From Gossypium raimondii (Eukaryota; Streptophyta; Magnoliopsida; Malvales; Malvaceae), in the NCBI RefSeq assembly GCF_025698545.1, contig NC_068567.1:558001-622000 (forward strand): a stretch of DNA of 64,000 nucleotides, in the 5' to 3' direction. Under the pieces are notes generated by a model that was given only the letters and a program-made list of their open reading frames with translations, did no database searches and was not told the origin of the DNA. Shown piece by piece: positions 1-11,215 of this stretch. Numbering within the stretch: position 1 is the stretch's first letter; every line of letters starts with the position of its first letter. The translations under genes were made by a program, and so were the position numbers.

Positions 1-1500
1 TAATAAATTATTAAAAATCATAAATATAAAAAATATATATATTTAAAAAATAAAAAAAATTGGTTCAATTGACACTTACTGGTTCATGGGTCAACTAGTT
101 TGATGCCTCTCTCTAGATCGACACCCTGGTTGGTCCAATCTGGTTCAAACAACCATGACTCTAAGTCTCTATATTTCATACATTTGGAATTTAACCCTCC
201 TACCTTTATTTTCAATAATTTAATCTCTCTACATTTTAGATTTAAAAATCTACTTTCAAATTATATAATATAACCACGTAACACTTTAATTGAGAAGTTA
301 ACGATATTAATTATTTTAATTAATTAATAACATTATAAAATTTTAAACTAATTAATAATATTATATAAATATAGATACTAAATTCTGTTAGAAACTAAAG
401 TATAAAGATTAAATTTTAAATAAAAACATATTAAAAGGACCAAAACTGAAAATTAACCATTTTGAGCCTAGCATGTGCACGTCCATGCTGGACCTTCCTC
501 TACGAAATGGGTATATAGATTGACAAAAATCATGAACGTACGGCATAATTTACAAGTGACAATGATTTTATATTAACGAAAAATATATAATGATTTTTTT
601 GAAAAATTTAAAATAGAACCAAATTGATATAATGTGTAAACATTGAGGATCAAAATGATATAAGGTAAACTATACCCAATGTCACTAAATTATTTGTAAG
701 TTTATCCTTTTGTCACTCAACTTTTAAAAAGTTACAATATGGTCACAAAATTATTCAAAAATTTTCATTTAAGTCACTAAAAGATAAAACGAGTGACAAA
801 ATGAAAACTTATTAAGTTCAGATAACTAAAATGAGTGTACAATAACATTGAATTAACGACATGTGACCAAAACGAAAATTTATTAAAGTTGAGTAACTAA
901 AATGAAAATAATTGTTAATAATAGTACCTAATTTGCAAATTTTTTTTATTTTCAAATTGATAGATGAAGTGGATTTCAACTGATTTAGGATGGATTCGGA
1001 TAGTAAAAGCTGTTCGTTTAGCTTATTTTTTGTCTCACATTATGATATCGCTATGAGATTTAATCTCACTATCACCGCTGTTTTTACACTAACAGCAGCT
1101 AACGCACCGTTCATCCAAACCCACCCTCATGCTATCCTCGGTTTATCTTTTTGAAATAAATTTCCCAAATTAAATTTTACAAAATTTACACATTTAGTAC
1201 CATATCTTTTGTTACATTTCATTTCCCCAATATGTAATTTATTCATTTGTATACTCACTGCTACGAACAGACTATTAACACTACGAGAGTTTAGGAACTC
1301 CACGATCTTCTCTTATTTTATTCCAATTTCTGTCCTTTTAAAAAAAAAAATTTATGTCTTTCATGGTGTAATTGAGTAAGTGAGTGTGGAACAAAGATTG
1401 ATTTTGGAGTTGGGTCATTTTTCGTTTAGGGTTTATGTGATTTTTAATTCTTTAATATCAGATATGTATTTGTTTGGCTATCACAATTTAAGGTTCGATC

Positions 1501-1506
<6 letters not shown>
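1..1506. other. AT-rich intergenic DNA with a MITE-like repeat
   Basis: No coding region is recognisable. About 660-905 lies a dispersed repeat that starts with gtaaactatacccaatgtca and has an imperfect inverted partner. It belongs to the same family as the fuller copies near 27.4 and 29.6 kb. The final part is presumably promoter and leader of the hAT-derived gene that follows, but no clear TATA box was fixed. Confidence 0.5.

Positions 1507-1532
<26 letters not shown>
1507..1532. repeat. (CT)n microsatellite in the presumed 5' leader
   Basis: A run of about 13 CT units sits about 300 bases upstream of the hAT-derived start codon. CT tracts like this are common in plant 5' leaders and core promoters. 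No function is shown here. Confidence 0.8.
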
Positions 1533-1536
<4 letters not shown>

Positions 1537-1834
1537 GTTTTGGATTTTAGGGTTTCATTCGTCGCTAAAGTTTTTTATGTTGGAAGTTGAAATTTGTCAA
1601 TCTGCCGAGTCAAATAAAATAGAAATTGGTGGTTTTTTTTGTTTGATGGATTAGAAAGTTGAAGAACCCTAAGATTTTTTTTTTTGTATTTTAGAATTTA
1701 ATTATAATCCCAATCTCAATTATCATCTCAATTTTTCAGGGTTTTTCAGTTCTCATGCATGAACTTTGCGTCATTGGAACTGATTCATTGATTCTCTGGA
1801 GTTTTTCCCTTTGGATTTTATATATTTTCAACTA

Positions 1835-4082
1835 ATGGATAACTTTGATCAGAAGCTTGGTCCAGGTAAGCTCTCATTCTATTTTTGCAATAAATCAGTT
1901 TGTTTAGTCTGTAATTTCGATTTGTGTGAGATTATTATGTTTCCATTTGTCTCAACTGCAGAATTTTTCAAGAATCTCTCAGCGGAAGCTGTTACGCCAT
2001 TAAATGTGGTTCATGAAGAGATATATGAAAGTTCTTCGAAGCGACCGAAAACGACATCCAAAGTCTGGGATATTTTCGAGAAACTTCCAGCGCAACAAGG
2101 AGATTCAAAGGCGATATGTAAGTTATGCAGGAGAATATATACTGCTAAAACTACTAGTGGTACTTCTCACTTGAGACGTCATATTGAAGCTTGCGTTAAA
2201 CGTGGTAATCATGAAGTAGATCAGCGCTCAATAGAAGCATGCTTTAAACCTGTTAAACGGAATGCCAATCGTCTCACTCTTTCGCATGACACCTTGATTG
2301 CTGCTACTACATCCTTAAAGAACTATAAACTAGATGTCGATGAGATTCATCGGGCGATTGCAATGATGATCATTGTTGATGAACAACCATTCAGTGTGGT
2401 TGAAGATGCGGGTTTTAGACGTTTATTGAGTGCTGCATGTCCTGAATTTCCGGTGCTGAGTAGGAGTTCTATTAAAAGGGATATAATTTCCATATACGTG
2501 AAGGAGAGAGAGAATATTCGTGAATTGTTAGCAACATGTCCTGGTCGGATTTGTTTGACATCCAGCACATGGAAATCCGATTCCGATGATCATTTCAATT
2601 GTGTCACCACGCATTTCATTGACCATGAATGGAGGTTGCAGAAGAGGATTTTAAGTTTCAAGCTTATGCCTCCTCCATATGATAGTTTGTCTGTTGCTGA
2701 TGAGATAGCTTTGTGTATGGTTCAATGGAACATCGAGCACAAGGTTTTCAGTGTTACGCTGGAGAATTTGTCGAGTGATGATTGTGTGGCTGACATGCTG
2801 AGATCACGACTTGCTGCAAAAAAGTATCTCCCTTGTAAGGGTGTGTTTTTTCATGTCAGCTGTTTCTTTCGCATTTTGAATTCGATTGTGCAAGCTGGTT
2901 TGAACCTAGTTGTTGATATCATTGCAAAGTTGAGACTCGGTATTAAGTATGTGCAGCAATCTCCCCATAGGAAGAAGAACTTTTACATAATTGCTAAGAC
3001 TTTGAACTTGGATACTCAAAGAAAGTTGTGTCTCGATACCCCTGCCAGATGGAATTCCACATATAACATGATAGAAGTTGCTTTCTGTTATAACAATGCA
3101 TTCATGTACTTGGCAGAACAAGACAAAAACTTTCTACACAAATTATCAGAAGATGAGTGGGAAAAGTTGAGTGTCTTATACAAATTTCTGAAAGTCTTTT
3201 ACGAGGTGACGTGTGTATTTTTTAGAAACAGACAGCCGACTTCAAATTTGTATTTCAAAGCAGCATGGAAAGTTCATAGTCGCTTATTTGATATGGTTAG
3301 AGGTCCAGAAAATTTCATGACTCGCATGGTCAGAGAAATGCACTCAAAATTGAACCAATACTGGTCAGCTTATAATTTGATCTTGTCATGTGCTGCGATT
3401 TTGGATCCTAGATGCAAGATTAAGTTTGTTGAATATTGTTACACCAAACTGTATGGTAGTGGTGCTCAGAAATATGTTAGTGTAAGCGTTAACACTTTGT
3501 ATGGCTTGTTTGATGAATACATGCAAAATTCAGCACGCCCTTCTCAGACTACCTTATTATCAACTGCTGCCAGTAAAATATCCAATGATAAAGACAATAA
3601 CGATGGGTTTGAAGACTATGAAACCTTTCAAAGTGCCAGGTTCCGAACTCAAGTGGAGAAGTCTCAACTCGACCTTTATTTAGAAGAACCAAGCCATGAT
3701 CTAAACAGTGAAATAGATGTCTTGGAATATTGGACTTTATGTTCCTTGAGGTATCCAGAGCTTTCAAAAATGGCCCGCGATGTTTTAACCATTCCAGTGT
3801 CCACCATTGCTTCTGACAGTGCATTTGACATTAGTCCCCAAGTGATTAGCACTGATCGTAGCTCTTTAAAACCAAAGATGTTACAAGCATTGGTTTGTCT
3901 TCAAGATTGGATGTTGGCTTCTGATAGAACAAGTAAGTCGCCTTATTTGATTGCATATAGTAATTGCTGTTATACCATGCATAACTGCTTTGTTTAAAAT
4001 CTCTGTAGGAGGTTTAGGCTCTATGGAAAGCAAACCTGAAGATGATAGCTCCAGTTCTAGTGATGGTGATGATGATTATTAG
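1835..4082 (+). CDS. Domesticated hAT transposase, BED zinc finger protein (DAYSLEEPER/RICESLEEPER-like)
   Basis: Three exons (1835-1865, 1962-3932, 4009-4082) give 691 aa, close to the length of DAYSLEEPER-type proteins. A BED zinc finger lies at about residues 43-88, with a CxxC pair at 63/66 and His/Cys ligands at about 80-88. The body is a hAT RNase-H-like core, and a C-terminal hAT dimerisation region (WxLCSxRYPELSxMARDVL) ends near residue 680. The tail is acidic and Ser-rich. Both introns have GT-AG ends and keep frame. Intron 1 is 96 nt with no stop, so retaining it also stays open. The position of the first catalytic Asp reads LTSSTWKS and that of the second reads TLENLSSDD, so the usual Asp residues look replaced. 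This fits a host gene that binds DNA rather than an active transposase. No terminal inverted repeats flank it. The DNA-binding regulatory role is known for the family and is inferred here. Confidence 0.87.
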
Positions 4083-4165
4083 GTAATTTTCGTTTTAATC
4101 ATATATCTATTTCCGGTTTCTTGTAACTGATTTTCCCCGATTTAGAACTTCATCTGCATTCTTTT

Positions 4166-4490
4166 GAGGGATAAATATATAATTTATACATGGACTTTGG
4201 TCCAATGTGCAATTTTGATACATGAACTTTTTTCACATGAAACTCGAATTGTGGTTCATGTGTATTCATGAAACTTCGATTTGATTCAATTGTACACATT
4301 TAAAGAAATGAATGCGCACATTTATTTTCATATTAGATTATTATAATTGTTTGTGTATGCAATATAATAACATAAAATGGTGCTACTCCGATATTGTTGT
4401 TTGTGATTTGTGAGAATTTAATCAAATTAAAATTTCATGTATAAAATAACATAAAATCAAAGTTCATGTATAGTTTTGATATTTATCCCT
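4166..4490. repeat. MITE-like element with GGGATAAATAT inverted ends
   Basis: The ends AGGGATAAATAT and ATATTTATCCCT are inverted repeats about 320 bp apart, and the interior is AT-rich and non-coding. Part of the interior (gattcaattgtacacattt and following) recurs around 27.9-28.1 kb. The target duplication is not clean, so the superfamily is not assigned. Confidence 0.55.
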
Positions 4491-6268
4491 TCTTTCTGCC
4501 CACCACATCTTTCATACTGCAAAGATTAGTATTTTCGAATATGAATGAGCATACAGGGCTCATTTCTTCTTCTTCCAGCTTATCTGAAGTGTTGCAGAAG
4601 AGCCATCTTGCTTCTAGGAAATTCTGACAACTGATTAACAATGAGGTTCGATTTACATGGATACGGAGCGGAGTTATAAACAATTGATGAATCATCTCCA
4701 GCATAATGTTCAAAGAAAATGGAGCAATGGACTCATAAAAAGGGACCCCAAAACTCCAAAAGTCAAATGATAATATATGGCATTAACTGCCCCAGGATCG
4801 TACACATAATGCAGCTCTCTGAAAGGCCTGATTTTGGAGCTGATTTGTTTATTCGTTTCTCAAAGAGCTTAGCACAAGCATTGGACAAACTGGTAATGGT
4901 GTTAATCTTTCCATGCTAATATTTGTGCTTTCATCTTCTTCAAACTAGGAGCTTGTTGAAGGAAACGAAAAGCTTTTGCTTGAACTTGATGCTGGTGATT
5001 AGGCTTTTTTGAGGGGTAAGTTCTTAAAGAATTGCAGCATTTAATTTATGCTATGATTTGTGTTTGGTAAATAAAAATATCTACTATTTGCATCATTCAT
5101 CTCTATTTTGGAAAGATTTTAAAAGCAATTTTAGAATGAAAAAATCAATTGATTAATGAATTTTTATTGTAGTAGTTAAAGGGCAGCCCTCATTGGCTAT
5201 ATAGGTTGTGTTTTGATTATAACAGGATCACTGGTTTTTCTCTTTTTAAGAAGAAAAAGACTTCACAAGCAATATTGTGTTTACAAAAAAAAAAAAAAAA
5301 CCCTCAGAAAAGGTCACATGGCTACGTGCATATGTCTTAGATTTGCTTGTGGAGTATTTTTATTTCATCTACAATGTAAAGAATAATTCTCCTAGTGTTC
5401 TATATTATATTTAAGATTTTAATTGAGTTGGTGTTCATCATCAATCGAATCGCAACTCAGTGGTAAAGTTATAAAAGAATCTCTTATTTATCTCAAAATA
5501 AAGCCTTCTAAGCCAAGTAAAATCGACAACTTAATCACCAAGTAAATGACTCAAAAAATAAAGATAAACTTTATGGGATAAGGTAAGTTGATCACCAATA
5601 TTTTCTTTAGCCAATCTCGATCACTGTAGGGATAAAACATATTCTAAGGGTCATTTGTTTATAGAGAATTGAATTATGGAGGTCAAAGTAAAACTGCTTA
5701 TGCTATGTTCAGGTTATTGTCCAAAGATTTGTATAAAATTTGTTCGAACGCGAGAATAAACAAGCAGATCAAAGAGCTGTTCGAACATGGGTTGAAACAT
5801 CAACACCAAGACATTTAAGGTCTCAACAATCTTCTTCTTTGACTTTTTGACAAAACAGAAACAAATGATGAAAGGTAAACTCCTCTTGTCACCATGCCAG
5901 AAACATATGAGATACCAAAATAAAATGGCATAAGTAACTCATAAAAAGGATGTTCAATACATCAGAAAAATGATGACCCAATGTTGGAACTCTTTATGAT
6001 ATTTTATCAACTGCCCACATGATTTTTTTATCAGGAATTGGGTGATTCTGTAGTGTTTTTGTCTGGGTGTTGGTTGTGTTTACTTATGAGTGATTATATG
6101 AATATATAGATTTTAAGGGTAAGATGGCAGATTCACAAATAACACTTATATTTTACTTCTTACTAAATACAAGATACGAAGAGTAATAGATATCAAATTT
6201 TCAACAGCCAAATACCTTATATGGTAAGGTCTATTTTCAATACATGAGTATTATTTAACACATCACCC
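4491..6268. other. Intergenic region with a possible two-exon gene remnant
   Basis: Mostly AT-rich with no recognisable gene. One stretch looks coding on the + strand. An open segment at 4815-4892 follows a tgcag acceptor, and 4949-5002 follows a ctag acceptor and ends in a stop. Joined, they keep frame and give a Leu/Glu-rich C-terminus (SLAQALDKL then ELVEGNEKLL). The intervening 56 bases would be an unusually short plant intron, and no homologue is recognised, so this may be a gene remnant or chance. A poly-A tract lies near 5284-5300. Confidence 0.3.
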
Positions 6269-6473
6269 CTCTTTACATGCATTGTACCAAAGAGAGCCGA
6301 ATAATCATATCGATTTAAGAGATTTTGAATGACATTTGTGTTTTGATCATAATTGAATCACTCTAGCTTTTACCTATTTTCTAATAACATATAATATATG
6401 TTATTGAATAAATCAATTGAACTAAGTCTCGGATTTGTCATTTTAAATATTCTTTTTACTAAGAACACTAACC

Positions 6474-8513
6474 CTATTTACATCGTGCCAATATTTTAGA
6501 GACCAATTCATCAATATTCTTGTCCGAACTTCCACCTTCACACACTGCTTCCACAGCCAATTCCTTCCATTTCATAGCATTTCTTTTCATTTCAATCCCT
6601 TCTTCCCCTTCCATAACTTGTCTAATACACCTCTCTATTTCATCTCCACTCACAATCCCATCCTCCCTCACATTAACTCGAACCCCAACTTTCCAAACAT
6701 CCTCAACTAGCTTAGCATCCGTGGTTTGGTCGGTCCACTGCGGCATCGCCACCATCGGTATCCCCAAACACAAGGCCTCAATCGTCGAGTTCCACCCACA
6801 ATGCGTGAAAAAACACCCTATGGCCTCATTCGCAAGTACCTCGGTTTGTGGTATCCAAGAAACTATCAATGCTTTATCACCCATTTCCTCAATGAACCCG
6901 TGTGGGACTTTCGATAACTCGGAAGACCGAACCACCCACAAGAAATGAAACCCAGTTTGCTTTAAACCTCGTGCGAGTTCCTTCATTTGGTCACTGGTTA
7001 GGTTAGCCAAGCTTCCGAATGAGGCGTAAACGACCGAGCATGGTGGCTTGGAGGTTAGCCAACATGTACTAGTAGAGTCTAGTTTAAAGAGATTGAGATC
7101 GTAATCTTTGTCATTTTCAAGTCTTTTATCTAAATACATGGATGGGATTGTTGGGCCTATCGTTAACAGTGGTTGAGACATCACCTTCGACATCGAGTCA
7201 ACAACCTGTTTATAGCAAAGAGATCATTACAAAATGGTATAAAAGTACATTGCATGTCCCTATACCACTTGTTACAGTTTGGTTTTTATACATTTAAAAC
7301 TAGTAACAATATAATAGCGAAATGATAACAAAACAATAAAAATCAGTGATAAAATAGCAACATTTTTTTTCTACAAATTCGTGCTGAACCTAAGCAAAAA
7401 AAAGCTTTCCCATTTTTCGATCTTATATTTTTGCCCAAATCTTCTCACTTTTCGGGTTGGCCTTCAGGTTGAACTAGGTGACTCGGCCCATAGATAAGTC
7501 TAGGTTTTAGTTTAGGGTTTTGAAACTCTCTAGCTATCACTACCATCGGGGTGAATAGAGATATTTTTTTGTCTCAATTTGGTACTTAAGTTTGGCTTAA
7601 ATGTTCAATTTGATGCCTGAGTTTTTTTTGTCCCAATTAGGTATCTGTGTTTTTCTAAAGAAAAATTTAGTATAATAATAAAATGAAATACTTAAAAACT
7701 ATTAATTTATATTGATACGATTGACATCGACAATTATTATTAATTGAAGTTATTATTAACTAAGCCCAAAATTATTAGAGCAGAACTTAATCAAGTCCTA
7801 TAATTGAGAAGAAAAGAGAGAGAGAGAGCGCTTTCTATAGTTAAAAGTAAACTAACCTCTTGTTCCAACTTGTAGAAGGTATTAATTAAAATGAAATCAG
7901 CTTTGTCTATATTAGAGAATTGATTCAACAGCAACTCGAAATAAGATGGATACGAACCCACAACATAGATAAATGACGGCATGTCTCGAAGATCAAGCAA
8001 CGGCAACCCGGGAATGACAATTGGCATCATTGACGATGAAATCGGAAGACTCAAAAGCCCGTTACGAGCATAATAATATATGTAATTCACAGCGCACGCC
8101 TGCGTAAAAAAAGCTATTCCAACAATACCAAATTGTTGGGCAACATCAAGAACCCATGGAAGGAAAGCATCATAGAGTATGCAATCAATAGGACGGGGTG
8201 AGTTCTTATGCTTTATGATAAGTTCGGTCAAGGTTTTTGACCCAACAGTTTGTAATCGTACAAGGTAATCGTCAATACTCCTAACTTCAAAGAATCTGCC
8301 TTCATCACAACCATCTGATATCGTGTCGAAATCGATGTCGAAGTTGAGTAATTCGGGTTTCATGGTTTCGGAGATGAAGACAGTGGTGGCAAAGGTTGCT
8401 TTGAGTCCTTTGGAGGATAAGCGTTTGGAGAATTGAAGCATTGGGTTAATATGGCCTTGGGTCGGATACGGAATGACCAATACATGACCCCTATTGTTAG
8501 CTTTTTTCTCCAT
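6474..8513 (-). CDS. UDP-glycosyltransferase, UGT74-like, copy 1
   Basis: Two exons (8513-7857 and 7205-6474) separated by a phase-0 GT-AG intron of 651 bp give 462 aa, the normal length for a plant family 1 glycosyltransferase. The N-terminal domain has the acceptor-side catalytic His21 in GHINPML and the partner Asp115 in LYDAFLPW. The 44-residue PSPG sugar-donor box runs from Trp336 to Gln379 and contains HCGWNS. It ends in Asp-Gln, the pattern associated with UDP-glucose. PSPG position 10 is Asn where His is usual. Met at 8513 is preferred over the in-frame Met at 8549 because the TATA box at 8566-8573 places transcription start near 8540. Relatives are cytosolic and glucosylate small acids such as salicylate or auxin precursors. 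The substrate here is unknown. The intron lacks about 170 bp that is present in copies 2 and 3. Confidence 0.92.
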
Positions 8514-8565
8514 TTGTTTTTGTTCTCCAATATAATTTATGTTCTTCAAGAATACTGTAGTATGC

Positions 8566-8573
8566 TATTTATA
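8566..8573 (-). promoter_or_regulatory. TATA box of UGT copy 1
   Basis: TATAAATA on the minus strand, 53 bp upstream of the chosen ATG. It is conserved in position in copy 2, and copy 3 has TATATAAA at the equivalent place. Confidence 0.65.
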
Positions 8574-9163
8574 TTGGTAGAGTGTGTAAGACCACGACTA
8601 ATCTTAAAAGGAGTGGATGGAAAAAGGATTATGTCATATCAATGGATAGAGTTCTATAGCCCCAATTATAGGGAAACAAAAAAAAGTAACGAGCTTTTCT
8701 TTGAGTTGTTTATCTTCAAAACCGATCAAATATATTTTTTTATACAATGTATAGAATTATTTATAACCCTTAACCCTTAAATAAGTGAATAAACGCGTTT
8801 CAACACACTCGAACTCACATCGTCCTACATTGCCAATAATATTCACGCCAGTCGAACCAATACTGAATTGACACATATTAAATATATTTTTAAATATCAA
8901 TCAATATCAAAATATGAGTAAAAAATAAAACGATATATAGGTTTACAAGTGTGGAAGGATTTTGATCATAGGATCTCAAAAAAATATAGATAAGATGATT
9001 TCATCCACACAAAATATAGGCAATATTTTCAACTTTACACCGAATACAAACAATGTTCCTTGATTGAATCTAAAATTATTGAACCATCCATCCCTTTCAT
9101 GATAATGATACCTTTTGGGTTCAAACGTTCAATAATTCAACAAATATTGTTCTACCACATACG

Positions 9164-9638
9164 TAGACTTGTACAGCCCGACCCGAAGGTCTGTCCGAAA
9201 AATGAAAATATTTGGATAAAAATATAAGCTTAAAAGATGAGTTTCGGCAAAAAAATTAAGCTCGTTTAGAAAACGGGTTGAGTCCTAAGTAAAGTTTTTT
9301 TTTGCCCCGAGCTTGGCCTGGATACATGTCTAAAAGTATCGATACCCTTAACAAAGTATTTGTACTTTCACAAAAGTATCAATACCCTGCCTGGTATCAA
9401 TACCGTTTTAAGGTTAGATGTTTTGAAAATTAAAGAAAAATTGCTTGAGTGTCGATACTCTCTCTAAGGTGTCGATACCTCATAATGTATCGAGATTATA
9501 AGTTTTAATACAGGTCAAGCCGGTCCGGGCCCGGGGTTAGCATATATAATCTAGGCCGGTTTGGGTAAAAATTTACACCCATTTTTGAGCCGAACCTAAA
9601 ATTTTGTTAAAACTCGGCTCAGCACATGAACAACTCTA
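9164..9638. repeat. MITE-like element, unit 1 copy
   Basis: Runs from tagacttgtacagcccgacc to aacaactcta. It contains the 'cccgacccgaa ... gggtaaaaatttacaccc' low-complexity core and short inverted ends (tagactt / aactcta). Orthologous copies sit at the same place in units 2 and 3, so it was inserted before the UGT duplication. Confidence 0.6.
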
Positions 9639-10528
9639 ATCACGCTAGATTTCTAAATAAGAAGTAAAACTCTTTTAACATTGCTGTTTCCGTTCATAAA
9701 ATTTGAATTTTAAAACAAAGATATAAGTTTCTAATCTCTCAACATAATAAGCATTGATAGAGACTAGGATGAACCCTGAAATATTATAAAAGAAGTCCAA
9801 AATATTACTAATTATGGCAGCAATAGAACCACTTGTTCCCTTTGTATCAAATTTTCAATTTTATAACATGTTCAATTTTATTTTTTTTACATATCGTATG
9901 AATATTAAAAATATAACATTATAATATAAATATTAAATAATATTTAAGTTTAAATATTATAAAATTCAGTCCATGCAAAAAATGTTTATCTCTATACTCA
10001 TGTTGTAAGTTCGAGTCACAAGAATTGTTTACTGATAGTGTGTATATATATGGCAATGGTTTGCTACTATCAGTGGCACGTGAGCTATGCTAAATATATA
10101 TACAAGTCAGAATAGGGTACCTAACCAAATTTGGATTAATCATTTATAAATATAAGAAATAAAAATAATTGTATATATGAAACTCGATTTTGATTTAAAT
10201 ACGAAATTCTTTGCTTATACAATATGTAAATATAAAATGATATTTTTCGCACAAACGAAAGTTGGTGTAGTTTTGAGATCTTTTTTCCTTTTCATGCAAC
10301 AATTATTGAATAATATTGTTGGCTTAACTACAATATTAGACCCTAAATTTTTTTTTTACTTCGTTACTTAATTTATTTTTTTGTTAAAAATAGTACCTAA
10401 ACTATCAATTTCATCTCATTTTACCCAAAATGGTGTATGAAATCCAATAAAAACATGCTATATGTCACATTCTTATTGGCCATTGTCATGTTTTGGAATA
10501 AAATGAGATAAAATTGATAGCTTAGATT
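9639..10528. other. Non-coding UGT upstream flank of unit 1
   Basis: AT-rich, with no convincing gene. A 64-codon open frame at 10177 has no coding character. The segment aligns with 18600-19365 in unit 3, and unit 2 lost most of it. Confidence 0.6.
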
Positions 10529-11010
10529 TAGAGGTGCTATGGGCCAGGTTCGGGCTAGGCATAAGCATGATTTTAATATACTTTATGTTTGTCCAAACCC
10601 GGCCAAGAATATGGGCTTAAAATTTTGCCCAAACCCGTAAAATTGTAAAAGGCTAACCCAAGTCCAATTTAGCCCCGCCCATATTATTTTTTTGATTTTT
10701 TTAAAAATATTTATATTATTTTATCTTATTTTAATATTTAATAATTTTATACATTTTTTATTTATTGAAAATTTTTATATAGTCATCTTAACATTATTTT
10801 AATGTTTACATTAGAGTAGTATTATATATTTAGTATATGTTTATTTTTTAATGTGTTATAAATAACATAATATAAAGTATTAAAACCTTGAAAATGGGTC
10901 GGGTTGGGCTTGAGCCTTGAATATTTAAGCCTGAGCTCGACCCATACTTTAAACGAGCCTAATTATTTTTCCCAGACCTATTTTTCGAACCTAATATTTT
11001 TGCTTAAACC
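10529..11010. mobile_element. MITE truncated at the unit 1/unit 2 junction
   Basis: Starts tagaggtgctatgggccagg and follows the same sequence as the element split at 19366-23407. It stops after 'gcttaaaccc', where unit 2 begins, so the right end (cggcccatgaacaagtcta) is missing. The tandem-duplication breakpoint therefore falls inside the MITE. Confidence 0.65.
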
Positions 11011-11215
11011 CTCTTTACATACATTGTACCAAAGAGAGCTGAATAATCATATCGATTTAAGACATTTTGAGTGAAATTTGTGTTTTGATCATAATTGAAT
11101 CACTCTAGCTTTTACCTATTTTCTAATAACATATAATATGCGTTAATGCATAAATCACTTCAACTAAGTCTCGAATTTGTGATTTTAAATATTTTGTTTA
11201 CTAAGAACACTAACC

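Larger units (their letters stand above)
6269..11010. repeat. Tandem duplication unit 1 (UGT copy 1 plus flanks)
   Basis: The unit begins at a ctctttacat motif that also begins unit 2 (11011) and unit 3 (14961). After it, the three units align through the UGT gene, its promoter and several kb upstream. Unit 1 is the longest intact unit and runs into a MITE cut off at about 11010, where unit 2 starts. Confidence 0.8.

Noticed and set aside
6520-6948. A 142-codon + strand open frame, repeated in all three UGT copies (also 11262 and 15212)
   Set aside because: It is the antisense shadow of the UGT second exon. Its conservation follows from the real gene on the other strand.
9164-9638. A perfect 8-bp target duplication around the UGT-region MITE
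   Set aside because: Flanks in all three units were compared. Only partial similarity (accacatac / atcacatat) is seen, so no duplication is claimed.
10177-10371. A 64-codon + strand open frame rich in Phe
   Set aside because: AT-rich chance frame. The homologous unit 3 sequence near 19090 has a deletion that destroys it.
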